Source of the DNA: Pseudomonas sp. 10S4
GTDB lineage: Bacteria > Pseudomonadota > Gammaproteobacteria > Pseudomonadales > Pseudomonadaceae
Assembly (NCBI RefSeq): GCF_034344865.1
Contig: NZ_CP133774.1
Span: forward strand, 5,642,001-5,706,000
Length of the DNA stretch: 64,000 nucleotides
Direction of reading: 5' to 3'
Each line of letters opens with the position of its first letter. The stretch's first letter is position 1. The notes beneath the pieces are model-generated. The model was given only the letters and a program-made list of their open reading frames with translations. It was not told the origin of the DNA and did no database searches. This document shows positions 8,510 to 17,874 of this stretch, one piece after another. Made by a program: the position numbers and the translations under genes.

Positions 8510-11500
8510 ATGAATTTTTCCCAATTCTTCATTTCACGGCCGATCTTTGCAGCGGTGCTTTCGCTGCTGATCCTGATCGCCGGTGCTATTTCGCTGTTCC
8601 AGTTGCCGATCAGCGAATACCCGGAAGTGGTTCCGCCGACCGTTGTGGTCCGCGCCAACTTCCCGGGTGCCAACCCTAAAGTCATCGGCGAAACCGTGGC
8701 CGCTCCTCTGGAGCAAGCCATCACGGGCGTCGAGAACATGCTGTACATGTCCTCGCAGTCCACCGCTGACGGCAAGATCACCCTGACCATCACCTTCGCG
8801 CTGGGCACTGACCTGGACAACGCGCAGGTACAGGTGCAGAACCGCGTAACCCGGACCGAGCCGAAGCTTCCCGAAGAAGTGACGCGCATTGGTATCACCG
8901 TGGACAAGGCCTCCCCGGACCTGACCATGGTGGTCCACTTGACCTCGCCGGACAAACGCTACGACATGCTCTACCTGTCCAACTACGCCTTGCTCAACAT
9001 CAAGGATGAGCTGGCGCGTCTGGGTGGTGTTGGTGATGTGCAGCTGTTCGGCATGGGCGATTACTCCCTGCGGGTATGGCTCGATCCAAACAAAACCGCT
9101 TCGCGTAACCTGACCGCCACCGATGTGGTCAACGCCATTCGTGAGCAGAACCGTCAGGTCGCTGCCGGTGCTCTGGGCGCACCTCCTGCGCCAAATGCCA
9201 CCAGCTTCCAGCTGTCGGTTAACACTCAGGGGCGTCTGGTCTCTGAGGAAGAGTTCGAGAACATCATCATTCGCGCAGGCGATAACGGTGAAATCACTCG
9301 CCTCAAAGACATCGCCCGCGTTGAACTTGGTTCCAGCCAATACGCCCTGCGCTCCCTGCTGAACAATCAGCCGGCAGTGGCGATCCCGATCTTCCAGCGT
9401 CCAGGCTCCAACGCAATCCAGATCTCCAACGAAGTTCGCGACAAGATGGCCGAACTGAAGAAGAGCTTCCCGGAAGGCATGGACTTCAGCATCGTCTATG
9501 ACCCGACGATCTTCGTGCGCGGTTCCATCGAGGCGGTGGTTCACACCCTCTTCGAAGCACTGATCCTCGTTGTGTTGGTAGTGATCCTGTTCCTGCAAAC
9601 CTGGCGCGCCTCGATCATTCCGTTGGTGGCGGTGCCGGTTTCGCTGATCGGTACGTTTGCGGTGATGCACTTGTTCGGCTTCTCGCTGAACGCCCTGTCA
9701 TTGTTCGGATTGGTGTTGGCCATCGGTATCGTGGTGGACGACGCCATCGTGGTGGTGGAGAACGTCGAGCGAAACATAGAACTGGGACTGACCCCGGTCG
9801 AAGCCACAAAGCGCGCCATGCGTGAAGTGACCGGCCCGATCATCGCGACAGCGCTGGTGCTGTGTGCGGTGTTTATCCCGGCGGCATTTATCTCCGGGTT
9901 GACTGGGCAGTTCTATAAACAGTTCGCCCTGACCATCGCGATTTCGACCGTGATCTCGGCCTTCAACTCGCTGACCCTGTCGCCAGCACTGGCTGCGGTA
10001 TTGCTCAAGGGCCACGACGCACCGAAAGACCGCTTCTCCAAGGTGCTCGACAAGATCTTCGGTGGCTGGTTGTTCCGCCCGTTCAACCGCTTCTTTGTGA
10101 AGGCTAGCCATGGTTACGTCGGCACTGTAGGCCGGGTTATCCGCAGCAGCGGGATCGCCCTGCTCTTGTACGCTGGCTTGATGGTGCTGACGTTCTTTGG
10201 TTTCGCCAACACCCCGACCGGTTTCGTACCTGGTCAGGACAAGCAGTACCTGGTGGCCTTCGCGCAGCTGCCGGATGCCTCGAGCCTGGACCGTACCGAA
10301 GACGTAATCAAACGCATGTCCGACCTGGCACTGAAACAGCCTGGCGTGGAAAGTGCGGTGGCCTTCCCGGGCCTGTCGATCAACGGCTTCACCAACAGCC
10401 CGAACGCCGGCATCGTGTTCGTGACCCTCAAACCGTTCGACGAGCGTAAAGACCCGAGCATGTCCGCCGGTGCGATTGCCGGTGCATTGAACGGCAAGTT
10501 CGCCGGGATCGAAGAAGCCTACATGGCGATCTTCCCGCCCCCGCCGGTACAAGGCCTGGGCACCATCGGTGGTTTCCGTCTGCAGATCGAAGACCGGGGC
10601 AACCTGGGCTACGACGAGCTGTACAAAGAAACCATGAACATCATTACCAAAAGCCACAACGTGCCGGAACTGGCCGCCCTGTTCACCAGCTACACCGTGA
10701 ACGTGCCGCAGGTCGATGCCGCTATCGACCGTGAAAAAGCCAAGACCCACGGTGTTGCCGTCAGCGACATCTTCGACACCCTGCAGATCTACCTGGGTTC
10801 GCTGTATGCCAACGACTTCAACCGCTTCGGTCGTACCTACCAGGTCAACGTTCAGGCTGAGCAACAGTTCCGCCTCGAGCCAGACCAGATCGGTCAGCTG
10901 AAAGTACGCAACAACAAAGGCGAAATGATCCCGCTGGCGACTTTCATCAAGGTCAGCGACACCTCGGGCCCGGACCGCGTGATGCACTACAACGGCTTCA
11001 TCACCGCTGAAATCAACGGTGCGGCAGCCCCAGGCTACAGCTCCGGCCAGGCTCAAGCGGCCATCGAGAAACTGCTCAAGGATGAACTTCCGAACGGCAT
11101 GACCTACGAATGGACCGACCTGACCTACCAGCAGATTCTGTCCGGCAACACCGCGCTGTTCGTGTTCCCGCTCTGCGTACTGCTGGCGTTCCTGGTGCTC
11201 GCGGCTCAATACGAAAGCTGGAGCTTGCCACTGGCGGTGATCCTGATCGTACCGATGACCCTGCTGTCTGCCATCACGGGTGTCATTGCTTCGGGCGGCG
11301 ACAACAACATCTTCACCCAGATCGGCTTGATCGTACTGGTGGGGCTTGCCTGTAAGAACGCGATTCTGATCGTCGAGTTTGCCAAGGATAAACAACAGGA
11401 AGGCCTCGGCCCTCTGGCGGCGGTGCTCGAAGCTTGCCGTCTGCGTCTGCGGCCGATCCTGATGACCTCCTTCGCGTTCATCATGGGTGTTGTGCCACTG

Positions 11501-11689
11501 GTTTTCTCCAGCGGTGCCGGTGCCGAGATGCGTCATGCCATGGGTGTGGCGGTGTTCTCCGGGATGCTTGGGGTGACCTTCTTCGGTCTGTTGCTGACGC
11601 CAGTGTTCTACGTGTTGATTCGTAACTTTGTGGAGCGCGGTGAAGCGCGCAAAGCGGCCAAGGCCCTGAAACTGGAGTCGCAACAATGA
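8510..11689 (+). CDS. mexF: MexF, RND inner-membrane multidrug transporter
   Basis: A 1059-residue proton-driven RND pump of the HAE-1 family, the normal full length. It begins with NFSQFFISRPIFAAVLSLLI, and the conserved TM4 acids appear in GIVVDDAIVVVENVER. Two large periplasmic loops separate TM1-2 and TM7-8, and the second helix bundle includes LVGLACKNAILIVEFA. It forms the trimeric pump of the tripartite system with MexE and OprN. The stop overlaps the oprN start by four bases (ATGA), so translation is coupled. Confidence 0.96.
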   Translation: MNFSQFFISRPIFAAVLSLLILIAGAISLFQLPISEYPEVVPPTVVVRANFPGANPKVIGETVAAPLEQAITGVENMLYMSSQSTADGKITLTITFALGTDLDNAQVQVQNRVTRTEPKLPEEVTRIGITVDKASPDLTMVVHLTSPDKRYDMLYLSNYALLNIKDELARLGGVGDVQLFGMGDYSLRVWLDPNKTASRNLTATDVVNAIREQNRQVAAGALGAPPAPNATSFQLSVNTQGRLVSEEEFENIIIRAGDNGEITRLKDIARVELGSSQYALRSLLNNQPAVAIPIFQRPGSNAIQISNEVRDKMAELKKSFPEGMDFSIVYDPTIFVRGSIEAVVHTLFEALILVVLVVILFLQTWRASIIPLVAVPVSLIGTFAVMHLFGFSLNALSLFGLVLAIGIVVDDAIVVVENVERNIELGLTPVEATKRAMREVTGPIIATALVLCAVFIPAAFISGLTGQFYKQFALTIAISTVISAFNSLTLSPALAAVLLKGHDAPKDRFSKVLDKIFGGWLFRPFNRFFVKASHGYVGTVGRVIRSSGIALLLYAGLMVLTFFGFANTPTGFVPGQDKQYLVAFAQLPDASSLDRTEDVIKRMSDLALKQPGVESAVAFPGLSINGFTNSPNAGIVFVTLKPFDERKDPSMSAGAIAGALNGKFAGIEEAYMAIFPPPPVQGLGTIGGFRLQIEDRGNLGYDELYKETMNIITKSHNVPELAALFTSYTVNVPQVDAAIDREKAKTHGVAVSDIFDTLQIYLGSLYANDFNRFGRTYQVNVQAEQQFRLEPDQIGQLKVRNNKGEMIPLATFIKVSDTSGPDRVMHYNGFITAEINGAAAPGYSSGQAQAAIEKLLKDELPNGMTYEWTDLTYQQILSGNTALFVFPLCVLLAFLVLAAQYESWSLPLAVILIVPMTLLSAITGVIASGGDNNIFTQIGLIVLVGLACKNAILIVEFAKDKQQEGLGPLAAVLEACRLRLRPILMTSFAFIMGVVPLVFSSGAGAEMRHAMGVAVFSGMLGVTFFGLLLTPVFYVLIRNFVERGEARKAAKALKLESQQ

Positions 11690-13107
11690 GCCTGAAAGCC
11701 TTCCTGCCGAGCTTGCTGGTACTGGCCCTGAGCGCCTGTGCCGTCGGCCCGGACTATAAAACCCCTGCCACGGAGGCGGCCAACATCACGACCGCCACCG
11801 ATGGCGCCAGCGGTCAGAAGAACTTCGACCGCTCGCGTTTCGAAGGCATCTGGTGGCAACAGTTTGAAGACCCGACCCTCAACCAGTTGGTGACGCAATC
11901 GCTGGACGGCAACCGTGATTTGCGGGTCGCTTTCGCTCGCTGGAAAGCCGCCCGGGCGATTCGAGATGACGTCAGCAATGACGCCATGCCAACCGTCACC
12001 AGCCGCGCCAGCAGTGACTTGGCAAAGGGACAAATCCCTGGCCAGACCAACCAGCGGGTCAATAGCGAACGCTATGACCTGGGCCTGGACATGGCGTGGG
12101 AGATCGACCTGTTCGGCCGTATCCAGCGCAACCTGGAATCGGCCAACGCCGAGCAGCAAGCGGCGGAAGCCGATCTGTACCAACTGCAAGTCACCATGAT
12201 TGCCGAACTGGTGGACGCCTACGGTCAACTGCGCGGTGCGCAATTGCGCGAAAAGATCGCCCTGGCCAACCTGAAGAACCAGCAGGAATCGAGCAAGATC
12301 ACCGTCAGCCTGCGTGATGCCGGCGTTGGCGATCAGCTCGATGTGGTCCGCGCCGATGCGCGCCTGGCTTCCGTCGAAGCCAGCGTACCGCAACTGCAGG
12401 CCGAACAGGTTCGGCAGAAAAACCGCATCGCCACCCTGTTGGGTGAACGTCCGGACAAGCTGACCGTCGACCTGAGCCCCAAGGATTTGCCTGCCATCGC
12501 CAAGGCCCTGCCGATTGGTGATCCGGGTGAACTGCTGCAACGTCGCCCGGACATCCTCAGTGCCGAACGCAAACTGGCTTCCGCCACCGCCCGTATCGGC
12601 GTGGCCAAGGCCGATTTGTTTCCACGGGTCAGCCTCAGCGGCTTCCTCGGCTTTACCGCCGGGCGTGGTTCACAGATCGGTTCCTCGGCGGCCAACGCCT
12701 GGGCATTGGGCCCAAGCATCACCTGGGCGGCGTTTGACCTGGGCAGCGTTCGGGCCCGTTTGCGCGGTGCCAACGCCGATGCTGAAGGCGCTTTGGCGAC
12801 CTACGAGCAACAAGTGCTGCTGGCCCTGGAAGAGTCGGAAAACGCATTCAGTGATTACGGTAAACGTCAGCAACGCCTGATTTCGCTGATTCGTCAGAGC
12901 GAATCCAGCCGCGCCGCTGCTGACCTGGCAGAGATTCGCTACCGCGAAGGCACCGTGGACTTCCTCGTCCTGCTCGATGCTCAGCGTGAGCGTCTGGCGG
13001 CCGAAGATACCCAGGCCCAGGCCGAAGTAGATCTGTATCGCGGCATCGTCGCGATCTACAAAGCCCTTGGCGGTGGCTGGGCACCGGAGACGGTCGCCAG
13101 CAAGTAA
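11686..13107 (+). CDS. oprN: OprN, outer-membrane channel of MexEF-OprN
   Basis: A 473-residue TolC-like outer-membrane lipoprotein. The signal ends LVLALSAC (Cys18) followed by AVGPDYKTP, typical of the NodT family. Two outer-membrane efflux repeats follow (about 60-250 and 270-460), including LLQRRPDILSAERKL. ATGA overlap with mexF and a strong terminator 47 bases downstream make it the last gene of the operon. Confidence 0.95.
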   Translation: MSLKAFLPSLLVLALSACAVGPDYKTPATEAANITTATDGASGQKNFDRSRFEGIWWQQFEDPTLNQLVTQSLDGNRDLRVAFARWKAARAIRDDVSNDAMPTVTSRASSDLAKGQIPGQTNQRVNSERYDLGLDMAWEIDLFGRIQRNLESANAEQQAAEADLYQLQVTMIAELVDAYGQLRGAQLREKIALANLKNQQESSKITVSLRDAGVGDQLDVVRADARLASVEASVPQLQAEQVRQKNRIATLLGERPDKLTVDLSPKDLPAIAKALPIGDPGELLQRRPDILSAERKLASATARIGVAKADLFPRVSLSGFLGFTAGRGSQIGSSAANAWALGPSITWAAFDLGSVRARLRGANADAEGALATYEQQVLLALEESENAFSDYGKRQQRLISLIRQSESSRAAADLAEIRYREGTVDFLVLLDAQRERLAAEDTQAQAEVDLYRGIVAIYKALGGGWAPETVASK

Positions 13108-13153
13108 GTTTTTAAAGAGCTCCTTTGGTTGGCAGTAACCAACCAATTTCTTC

Positions 13154-13187
13154 GCCCCGCGTCTCATTCGGTCGCGGGGCTTTTTTT
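13154..13187 (+). terminator. Rho-independent terminator of mexEF-oprN
   Basis: GCCCCGCG, an 11-base loop, CGCGGGGC, then seven Ts. Confidence 0.92.
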
Positions 13188-13228
13188 GCCTGCTTCAAAT
13201 GCAACGCCTATTCCTTGTGGGGGGCAGG

Positions 13229-13378
13229 CTTGTGTGGCGAGGGGCTTGCCCCCGTTCGGCTGCGAAGCAGTCGTAAAACCCTTTCACTCGGTATGCCTGA
13301 CACATCAGCGTTACGGGTTTTGGGGCCGCTCCGCGACCCAACGGGGGTAAGCCCCCTCGCCACACAAGCCCGCGCCCA
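13229..13378. repeat. Inverted-pair intergenic element (REP-like)
   Basis: The left arm CTTGTGTGGCGAGGGG and right arm CCCCTCGCCACACAAG enclose about 120 bases, with GC-rich inner arms. It lies between convergent oprN and the HlyD gene. It resembles the pair at 38771-38871 (GTGGCGAGGGAGCTTGCTCC type). Such paired palindromes are common in P. fluorescens intergenic DNA. Confidence 0.75.
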
Positions 13379-13385
13379 CAGGGAG

Positions 13386-14351
13386 TTAGCGGTGATCTTC
13401 AGACTTGTGGGTTTCCATGACGGTGACTGTGGCGGTTGTTCCGGCGCGCAAGCTGTTTTTAGCGGCGTAGTCGGCGTCGATCCGGATTCGGACCGGCACC
13501 CGTTGCGCCAGTTTGACCCAGGTGTAGCTGGGGTTAATGCTGGCTAGCAGGCGACTGCCGGGAGCGTTCTCGCGATCGGCAATCGCAAAGGCAATGCTTT
13601 GCACCGTGCCACCAAATGTTTCACCGCTCATCAACTCGATCCTGACCCGGTCACCCTCCTCGATACGCGGCAGTTTGGTTTCTTCGAAGTACCCGCTGAC
13701 ATAAAACGAGTCGCTGTCCACCAGCGCCAGCAACGCGCTACCAGCCGAGGCATAGTCGCCCTGACGGGTCAGCAGGTTGGTGACATAGCCGCTAACGGGT
13801 GCTTCGACCCGGGTGCGCTGCAAATCCAGTTCGGCCTGACTCAGCGCCGCGATTGCCAATTGCACATTGGCTTGGGCCAACCCAAGGTTGGCTTGGTTGC
13901 GCAGCAACTCAGCCTGGGCCACCGCCACTTCAGTGCTGGATTTTTCCCATTCTTCGCCTGAGATCGCGAAACGCTGTTTCAGCGTTCGGCGCCGCTGCTC
14001 CTCGCTCTGACGCTGTTTGAGCAGCGCTTCACTGGAGACAATTGATGCCTGAGACTGGCCGAGGGCCGCTTTCGCCACTTCCACCGACCGCTTGGCCCGC
14101 TCCACCGCCAGGCTATAACGCGCCGGATCGATTTCCAGCAGCAGTTGCCCTTTCTGCACATGCTGGTTGTCCTGCACGCCCAAGCTGACAATTCGCCCCG
14201 TGACATCAGCGGACAGGGTCACCACATCGGCACGCACCCGGGCATCCCGGGTCCAGGGCGCACGGGTGTAATGCTCCCAGGCAAACCAACCAAGGATGAA
14301 GGCCAGCAACACCACCGCGACGGTCGCGAGTCGGGCAAGGATCTTCTTCAA
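13386..14351 (-). CDS. HlyD/EmrA-type periplasmic adaptor of an aromatic-acid efflux pump
   Basis: A 321-residue membrane-fusion protein: one N-terminal membrane anchor (about residues 7-25), APWTRDARVRADVVTLSADV typical of AaeA/EmrA-like adaptors, a coiled-coil hairpin (about 75-165), and the barrel region with YVSGYFEETKLPRIEEGDRV. It is last in a three-gene operon behind DUF1656 and FUSC genes, the composition of the p-hydroxybenzoate (aaeXAB) and fusaric-acid efflux systems. Substrate is inferred only by family. Confidence 0.88.
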   Translation of the reverse strand: MKKILARLATVAVVLLAFILGWFAWEHYTRAPWTRDARVRADVVTLSADVTGRIVSLGVQDNQHVQKGQLLLEIDPARYSLAVERAKRSVEVAKAALGQSQASIVSSEALLKQRQSEEQRRRTLKQRFAISGEEWEKSSTEVAVAQAELLRNQANLGLAQANVQLAIAALSQAELDLQRTRVEAPVSGYVTNLLTRQGDYASAGSALLALVDSDSFYVSGYFEETKLPRIEEGDRVRIELMSGETFGGTVQSIAFAIADRENAPGSRLLASINPSYTWVKLAQRVPVRIRIDADYAAKNSLRAGTTATVTVMETHKSEDHR

Positions 14352-14355
14352 GGCA

Positions 14356-14556
14356 TCAGGCTCCCATGACCAAAATCAGCGTGGCGCAAACGCAGGCATA
14401 CAACGCCCCTTCGAACAGTGCTTCATGCCAGACAAAACGCAGCACGCCCATGCGCCTGAGGATCCAGTCCAGCAGCAGAAAAATCGGTAAGGCCAACAGC
14501 AAGGCCTGGGCGATTGGCGGCAGATAGACGCCGCCAATTTCCAAATCAATGGGCAA
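14356..14556 (-). CDS. DUF1656 (AaeX-like) small membrane protein
   Basis: A 66-residue protein with two hydrophobic helices and the family head PIDLEIGGVYLPPIAQALLL. I chose a TTG start at 14556 because AAGGAGTGCCGGCCC places a good ribosome site nine bases upstream and the first residues then match the family. It overlaps the end of the FUSC gene by 11 bases and is four bases from the HlyD gene, showing translational coupling. DUF1656 proteins accompany FUSC/HlyD efflux pumps; their exact role is unknown. Confidence 0.85.
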   Translation of the reverse strand: MPIDLEIGGVYLPPIAQALLLALPIFLLLDWILRRMGVLRFVWHEALFEGALYACVCATLILVMGA

Positions 14557-16693
14557 GGGCCGGCACTCCTTCTGCGCCTGCAGATTGAAAGTAATCCCGG
14601 TATCGCTGCACAAACGACACCACGATCAACAACGCAACACGCATGCGGAACACTGACCACAGGTGCTCATGGACGACTACATGCAGGTCATCCATTTCGT
14701 CGCCCAGGACACGCAAGTTGGCGAGTAGCCGTTCAAGGTCAACCCCGGGACGCCTGGCGATCAATCTTCCGGTCTCACGGACTGCCGCCAATAAACGGTT
14801 TTGTTGCTCGGTCGTCAGTAAGGTGTTGCTCTGTCCTTGTTGCCTGAGCTGGTTCAACGCCACGCCCAGCGCCATGCAGCCGAGGCTGACTTCGAACAAG
14901 TCGCCGGTACGCCGATCATTAATCGCCGGTAGCAGCCCGAGCATCATGGTCAGGCGATCGACCATGCGACTTTCAAAGGCGAATTGCTGTTCATCGGTGG
15001 CAGCCACCTTAAGCAAGGCATAGACCTGCTCGCAGTTCTCATTGAACAACCGGCGCATCCGAAAAACCGGTCTGAACGGGAAGATCAAGGCGTAGACACT
15101 TAATGCCAGCGCGGTGGCGCAGATGTAAGCGCCGGAAAACTCGAACCACTGGATCGCACTGTTCTGACCGACCCCGATGTTTTGCGGCCCCAACAGCAGA
15201 AAAGTGGACAGCCCAAGACCAATGGCCGTCCCGGTGGTCGCCGGAGTGGTCAGCCCTACCGCGACGGCATACAGCAACGGCACCAGCAACAAGGCCAGCA
15301 GTTCGAAGTTACTGATCATCGGCAACAGCATAAATAGATAGAGCGCCGAAGCCAGCAGCGCCAGGCCCAGGCCCCGCGCATAACTCTGGGCCGCCAGCAG
15401 TGGTCGTGGAAACGTCGCCATCAGCGAACAGAGAATGCCCACCAGCACCATCCCGCCGCGTGCGCCGTCCCACCCGGTTTCGATCCAGATCAGGCCGGCC
15501 ACCAATAAGGCAGTAAATGCGCGAATGGCGTTCATTGCCGCCAATGTGAAGTCCAGATGCAACGGGTTTTCCTGCCCGCGAAAGACGCAGCTCGCTTCGC
15601 GCCCGTCCTGTATCGCATCGCTCAGCTCCAGAATCTGCTCCAGTTGTTGCAGCAGCCGCGCTTGCTCCCAACGCAACGCCCAGACCAGCGAGCGCAAGGT
15701 GGCAGTCATGGTCTCGGTCATTTGTTCGGCTTTATAAGCCTGGTTATCAAAGCGTTGTTGCAGCGCCACGAAATGCTGGCGTGCTTGAGTCGATAACGAT
15801 CGCCCCTGTCGGGCCAGTTCATCGAGAAAGGCCAATTCTTCGGCGCGTAAAGCCTGTATGTCTAGCGGCAACGCGCCTTGCCAGCGCTCGCTCAACAACT
15901 CTCGTTGGTGACGCAAAGCGGTCAGCCGAGAGGTCAGTAGCACCAGTTGATTGCCCAGCAACTGCACCAGGCCATTGGCACTGCGCAGCCGCGGCGCGTC
16001 GAAGTACAAATGTCGGCGCAGCCCTTCCAGCGCACTGATCTCGCCTAGTAGCTGCATCTGCCGACGATGGAAGTCGGCCTCGCTTTCTTCGGTACGAATG
16101 ACGGCGGCGGCGTGAGTTGCGAGCAGCTTGATCACCTGATCGACCTTGGCGAAATAATTGCGAGCCACTGTCTCCGGTCGCGCAGTCAGCAGGCTGACCA
16201 CGCACACGCAGGCGACCGCCAGCAGCGTCTCGGTCACCCGCGTGACGGCCAGCAGGAACGTGCCGTCCTGATCCGGCACCGCCAACAACGCGACGACCAC
16301 CGCCGTGTAACCGCTGAGCACAAAAGCCTGGGAACTGGTGTAACGCAGCAGAGTGCCGCCAGCGGTACACAGCGCCAGCCACAACGCCAGGGTGATGATG
16401 AAGGCCAGCGGCGCCTGGGGGAAAATCGCCATGATCAGCACCGCGACCACGGCCCCTGCGGTAGTGCCGATGACCTGGCCAAAACTGCGGGCCAGGGCCA
16501 TGCCGCCCAGTGGCTGGCTGACGATGACCACCGCCATGATCGACCACTTGGGCTGATCGAGGTCAAACAGGAACGCCAGATACAAGGTCAACAATCCGGC
16601 AACGATGGTTCTCAGGGCAAACAGCAGCGCCCCAAAGCCTGGGTTGAGCAGCATCTTGAAATATTGAAGCAACGGTTGCATGGGCGTGCTCAT
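14546..16693 (-). CDS. FUSC-family (fusaric acid resistance/AaeB-like) inner-membrane transporter
   Basis: A 715-residue FUSC-type protein with two membrane bundles of about six helices each (about 15-165 and 370-520), separated by a long soluble helical stretch. The first bundle includes LDQPKWSIMAVVIVSQPLGG, the family signature. ATG 16693 (MSTPMQPLLQYF) is the most likely start; an in-frame TTG at 16774 would add 27 polar residues. First gene of the FUSC-DUF1656-HlyD operon, which likely exports aromatic carboxylic acids. Confidence 0.88.
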   Translation of the reverse strand: MSTPMQPLLQYFKMLLNPGFGALLFALRTIVAGLLTLYLAFLFDLDQPKWSIMAVVIVSQPLGGMALARSFGQVIGTTAGAVVAVLIMAIFPQAPLAFIITLALWLALCTAGGTLLRYTSSQAFVLSGYTAVVVALLAVPDQDGTFLLAVTRVTETLLAVACVCVVSLLTARPETVARNYFAKVDQVIKLLATHAAAVIRTEESEADFHRRQMQLLGEISALEGLRRHLYFDAPRLRSANGLVQLLGNQLVLLTSRLTALRHQRELLSERWQGALPLDIQALRAEELAFLDELARQGRSLSTQARQHFVALQQRFDNQAYKAEQMTETMTATLRSLVWALRWEQARLLQQLEQILELSDAIQDGREASCVFRGQENPLHLDFTLAAMNAIRAFTALLVAGLIWIETGWDGARGGMVLVGILCSLMATFPRPLLAAQSYARGLGLALLASALYLFMLLPMISNFELLALLLVPLLYAVAVGLTTPATTGTAIGLGLSTFLLLGPQNIGVGQNSAIQWFEFSGAYICATALALSVYALIFPFRPVFRMRRLFNENCEQVYALLKVAATDEQQFAFESRMVDRLTMMLGLLPAINDRRTGDLFEVSLGCMALGVALNQLRQQGQSNTLLTTEQQNRLLAAVRETGRLIARRPGVDLERLLANLRVLGDEMDDLHVVVHEHLWSVFRMRVALLIVVSFVQRYRDYFQSAGAEGVPALAH

Positions 16694-16898
16694 TGAGTCA
16701 TCTAAAGCAAGCGTAGTCACTGCTTCAGCGGCTCGACAGGTTTCAGAGTCGACGCGTGTTGTAGGCAATTTCAATGATGAGTCAGACGTTTCCGATAGAT
16801 ACGCTCGATGGCTCCGTCAGCCATAGCGATTGGACAGAAACGCGCCCGCCCCCTAGGCTTTAAGCGCTGCGAAAGCGTCTCTTAATAAAGCCTTACCC

Positions 16899-17798
16899 AT
16901 GATCGTGCGTCCCAAGCCGAACCTGATCGGCATCCTGTTTTCCCTCAAAGGCTCGATTGCCAAGCGCATTGCCTTGCGCAGCCTTTTGGTGACGCTACTT
17001 GCGTCGGTGATTGTGCTGATCGAGACCTGGCATCCGGAATCCTTTTCCAAGGTCAACGCCACGCCGTTTACGCTGCTGGGGTTGTCGCTGTCGATCTTCA
17101 TGAGTTTTCGCAACAACGCCTGCTATGACCGTTGGTGGGAAGGTCGCAAGCAACTGGGGCAAATGATCATTGAGGTGCGCTCGCTGATACGCCAGACCCA
17201 AGGGTTGATGGACGCGGACGAACGCGAGCTGCTATTGCGCGAACTCTGTGGCTTCGCCCATGGCCTGATCGCTCGCCTGCGTCTTGAAAGTGAACCCCAC
17301 GCCATCGCGCCGTGGGTCCACGACCCTATTGACCAGAAGCACCCGAACATTCCCGACGCGCTGTTGCAACGCATCGGCGCCCGCTGTTCGGAACTCGCCG
17401 AGCTCGGGCGAATCAGCGAGTGGCGCTACACCCAACTGGAGACTCGGCTGGTCAGCCTGAGCCAGGTCCAGGCCAGTTGTGAGCGAATCAAAAGCACACC
17501 ACTGCCCTTCCCTTACACGCTGTTGCTGCACCGCACCATTTACCTGTTTTGCATCCTGTTGCCGTTTGCCATGGCCGAACCGCTGGGCTGGCTGACGCCA
17601 GTGTTCACCGCCATTGTCAGTTACACCTTTTTTGGTCTCGACGAAATCGGCGACGATCTGGAAGACCCGTTCGGCTTCGACGAGAACGATTTGCCGTGCA
17701 ATGCGATTTTGCGCACCCTGGAGCGCGAAGTGCTGGCGGCGTTGGGGCAAACCGATTTGCCGCCGGCCCTCGAACCCATCGAGTACGTTTTGAACTGA
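16899..17798 (+). CDS. Bestrophin-family (UPF0187) anion channel-like membrane protein
   Basis: A 299-residue bacterial bestrophin. The start MIVRPKPNLIGILFSLKGSI and the motif SFRNNACYDRWWEGRKQLGQ are diagnostic, and YTFFGLDEIGDDLEDPFG is the acidic family signature near the C-terminus. Four hydrophobic segments are seen, at about 27-45, 50-70, 205-230 and 235-250. Bacterial members form pentameric channels conducting ions. It stands alone and diverges from the FUSC operon. Confidence 0.92.
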   Translation: MIVRPKPNLIGILFSLKGSIAKRIALRSLLVTLLASVIVLIETWHPESFSKVNATPFTLLGLSLSIFMSFRNNACYDRWWEGRKQLGQMIIEVRSLIRQTQGLMDADERELLLRELCGFAHGLIARLRLESEPHAIAPWVHDPIDQKHPNIPDALLQRIGARCSELAELGRISEWRYTQLETRLVSLSQVQASCERIKSTPLPFPYTLLLHRTIYLFCILLPFAMAEPLGWLTPVFTAIVSYTFFGLDEIGDDLEDPFGFDENDLPCNAILRTLEREVLAALGQTDLPPALEPIEYVLN

Positions 17799-17874
17799 GC
17801 CAGGGTTTGACTCAAAGCCTTGCCTGACCGAAGCTGACGACTTTGCAAAAGCTCGCCAGCCCCCGGATTCCTGC

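Noticed and set aside
9698..11686. A 662-codon frame antisense to mexF
   Set aside because: Same kind of shadow; rich in His, Gln and Arg, and mexF is complete on the other strand.
13229..13378. Insertion sequence between oprN and the HlyD gene
   Set aside because: Only short inverted arms, no transposase frame and no target duplication; it belongs to the REP-like pairs found elsewhere in the window.
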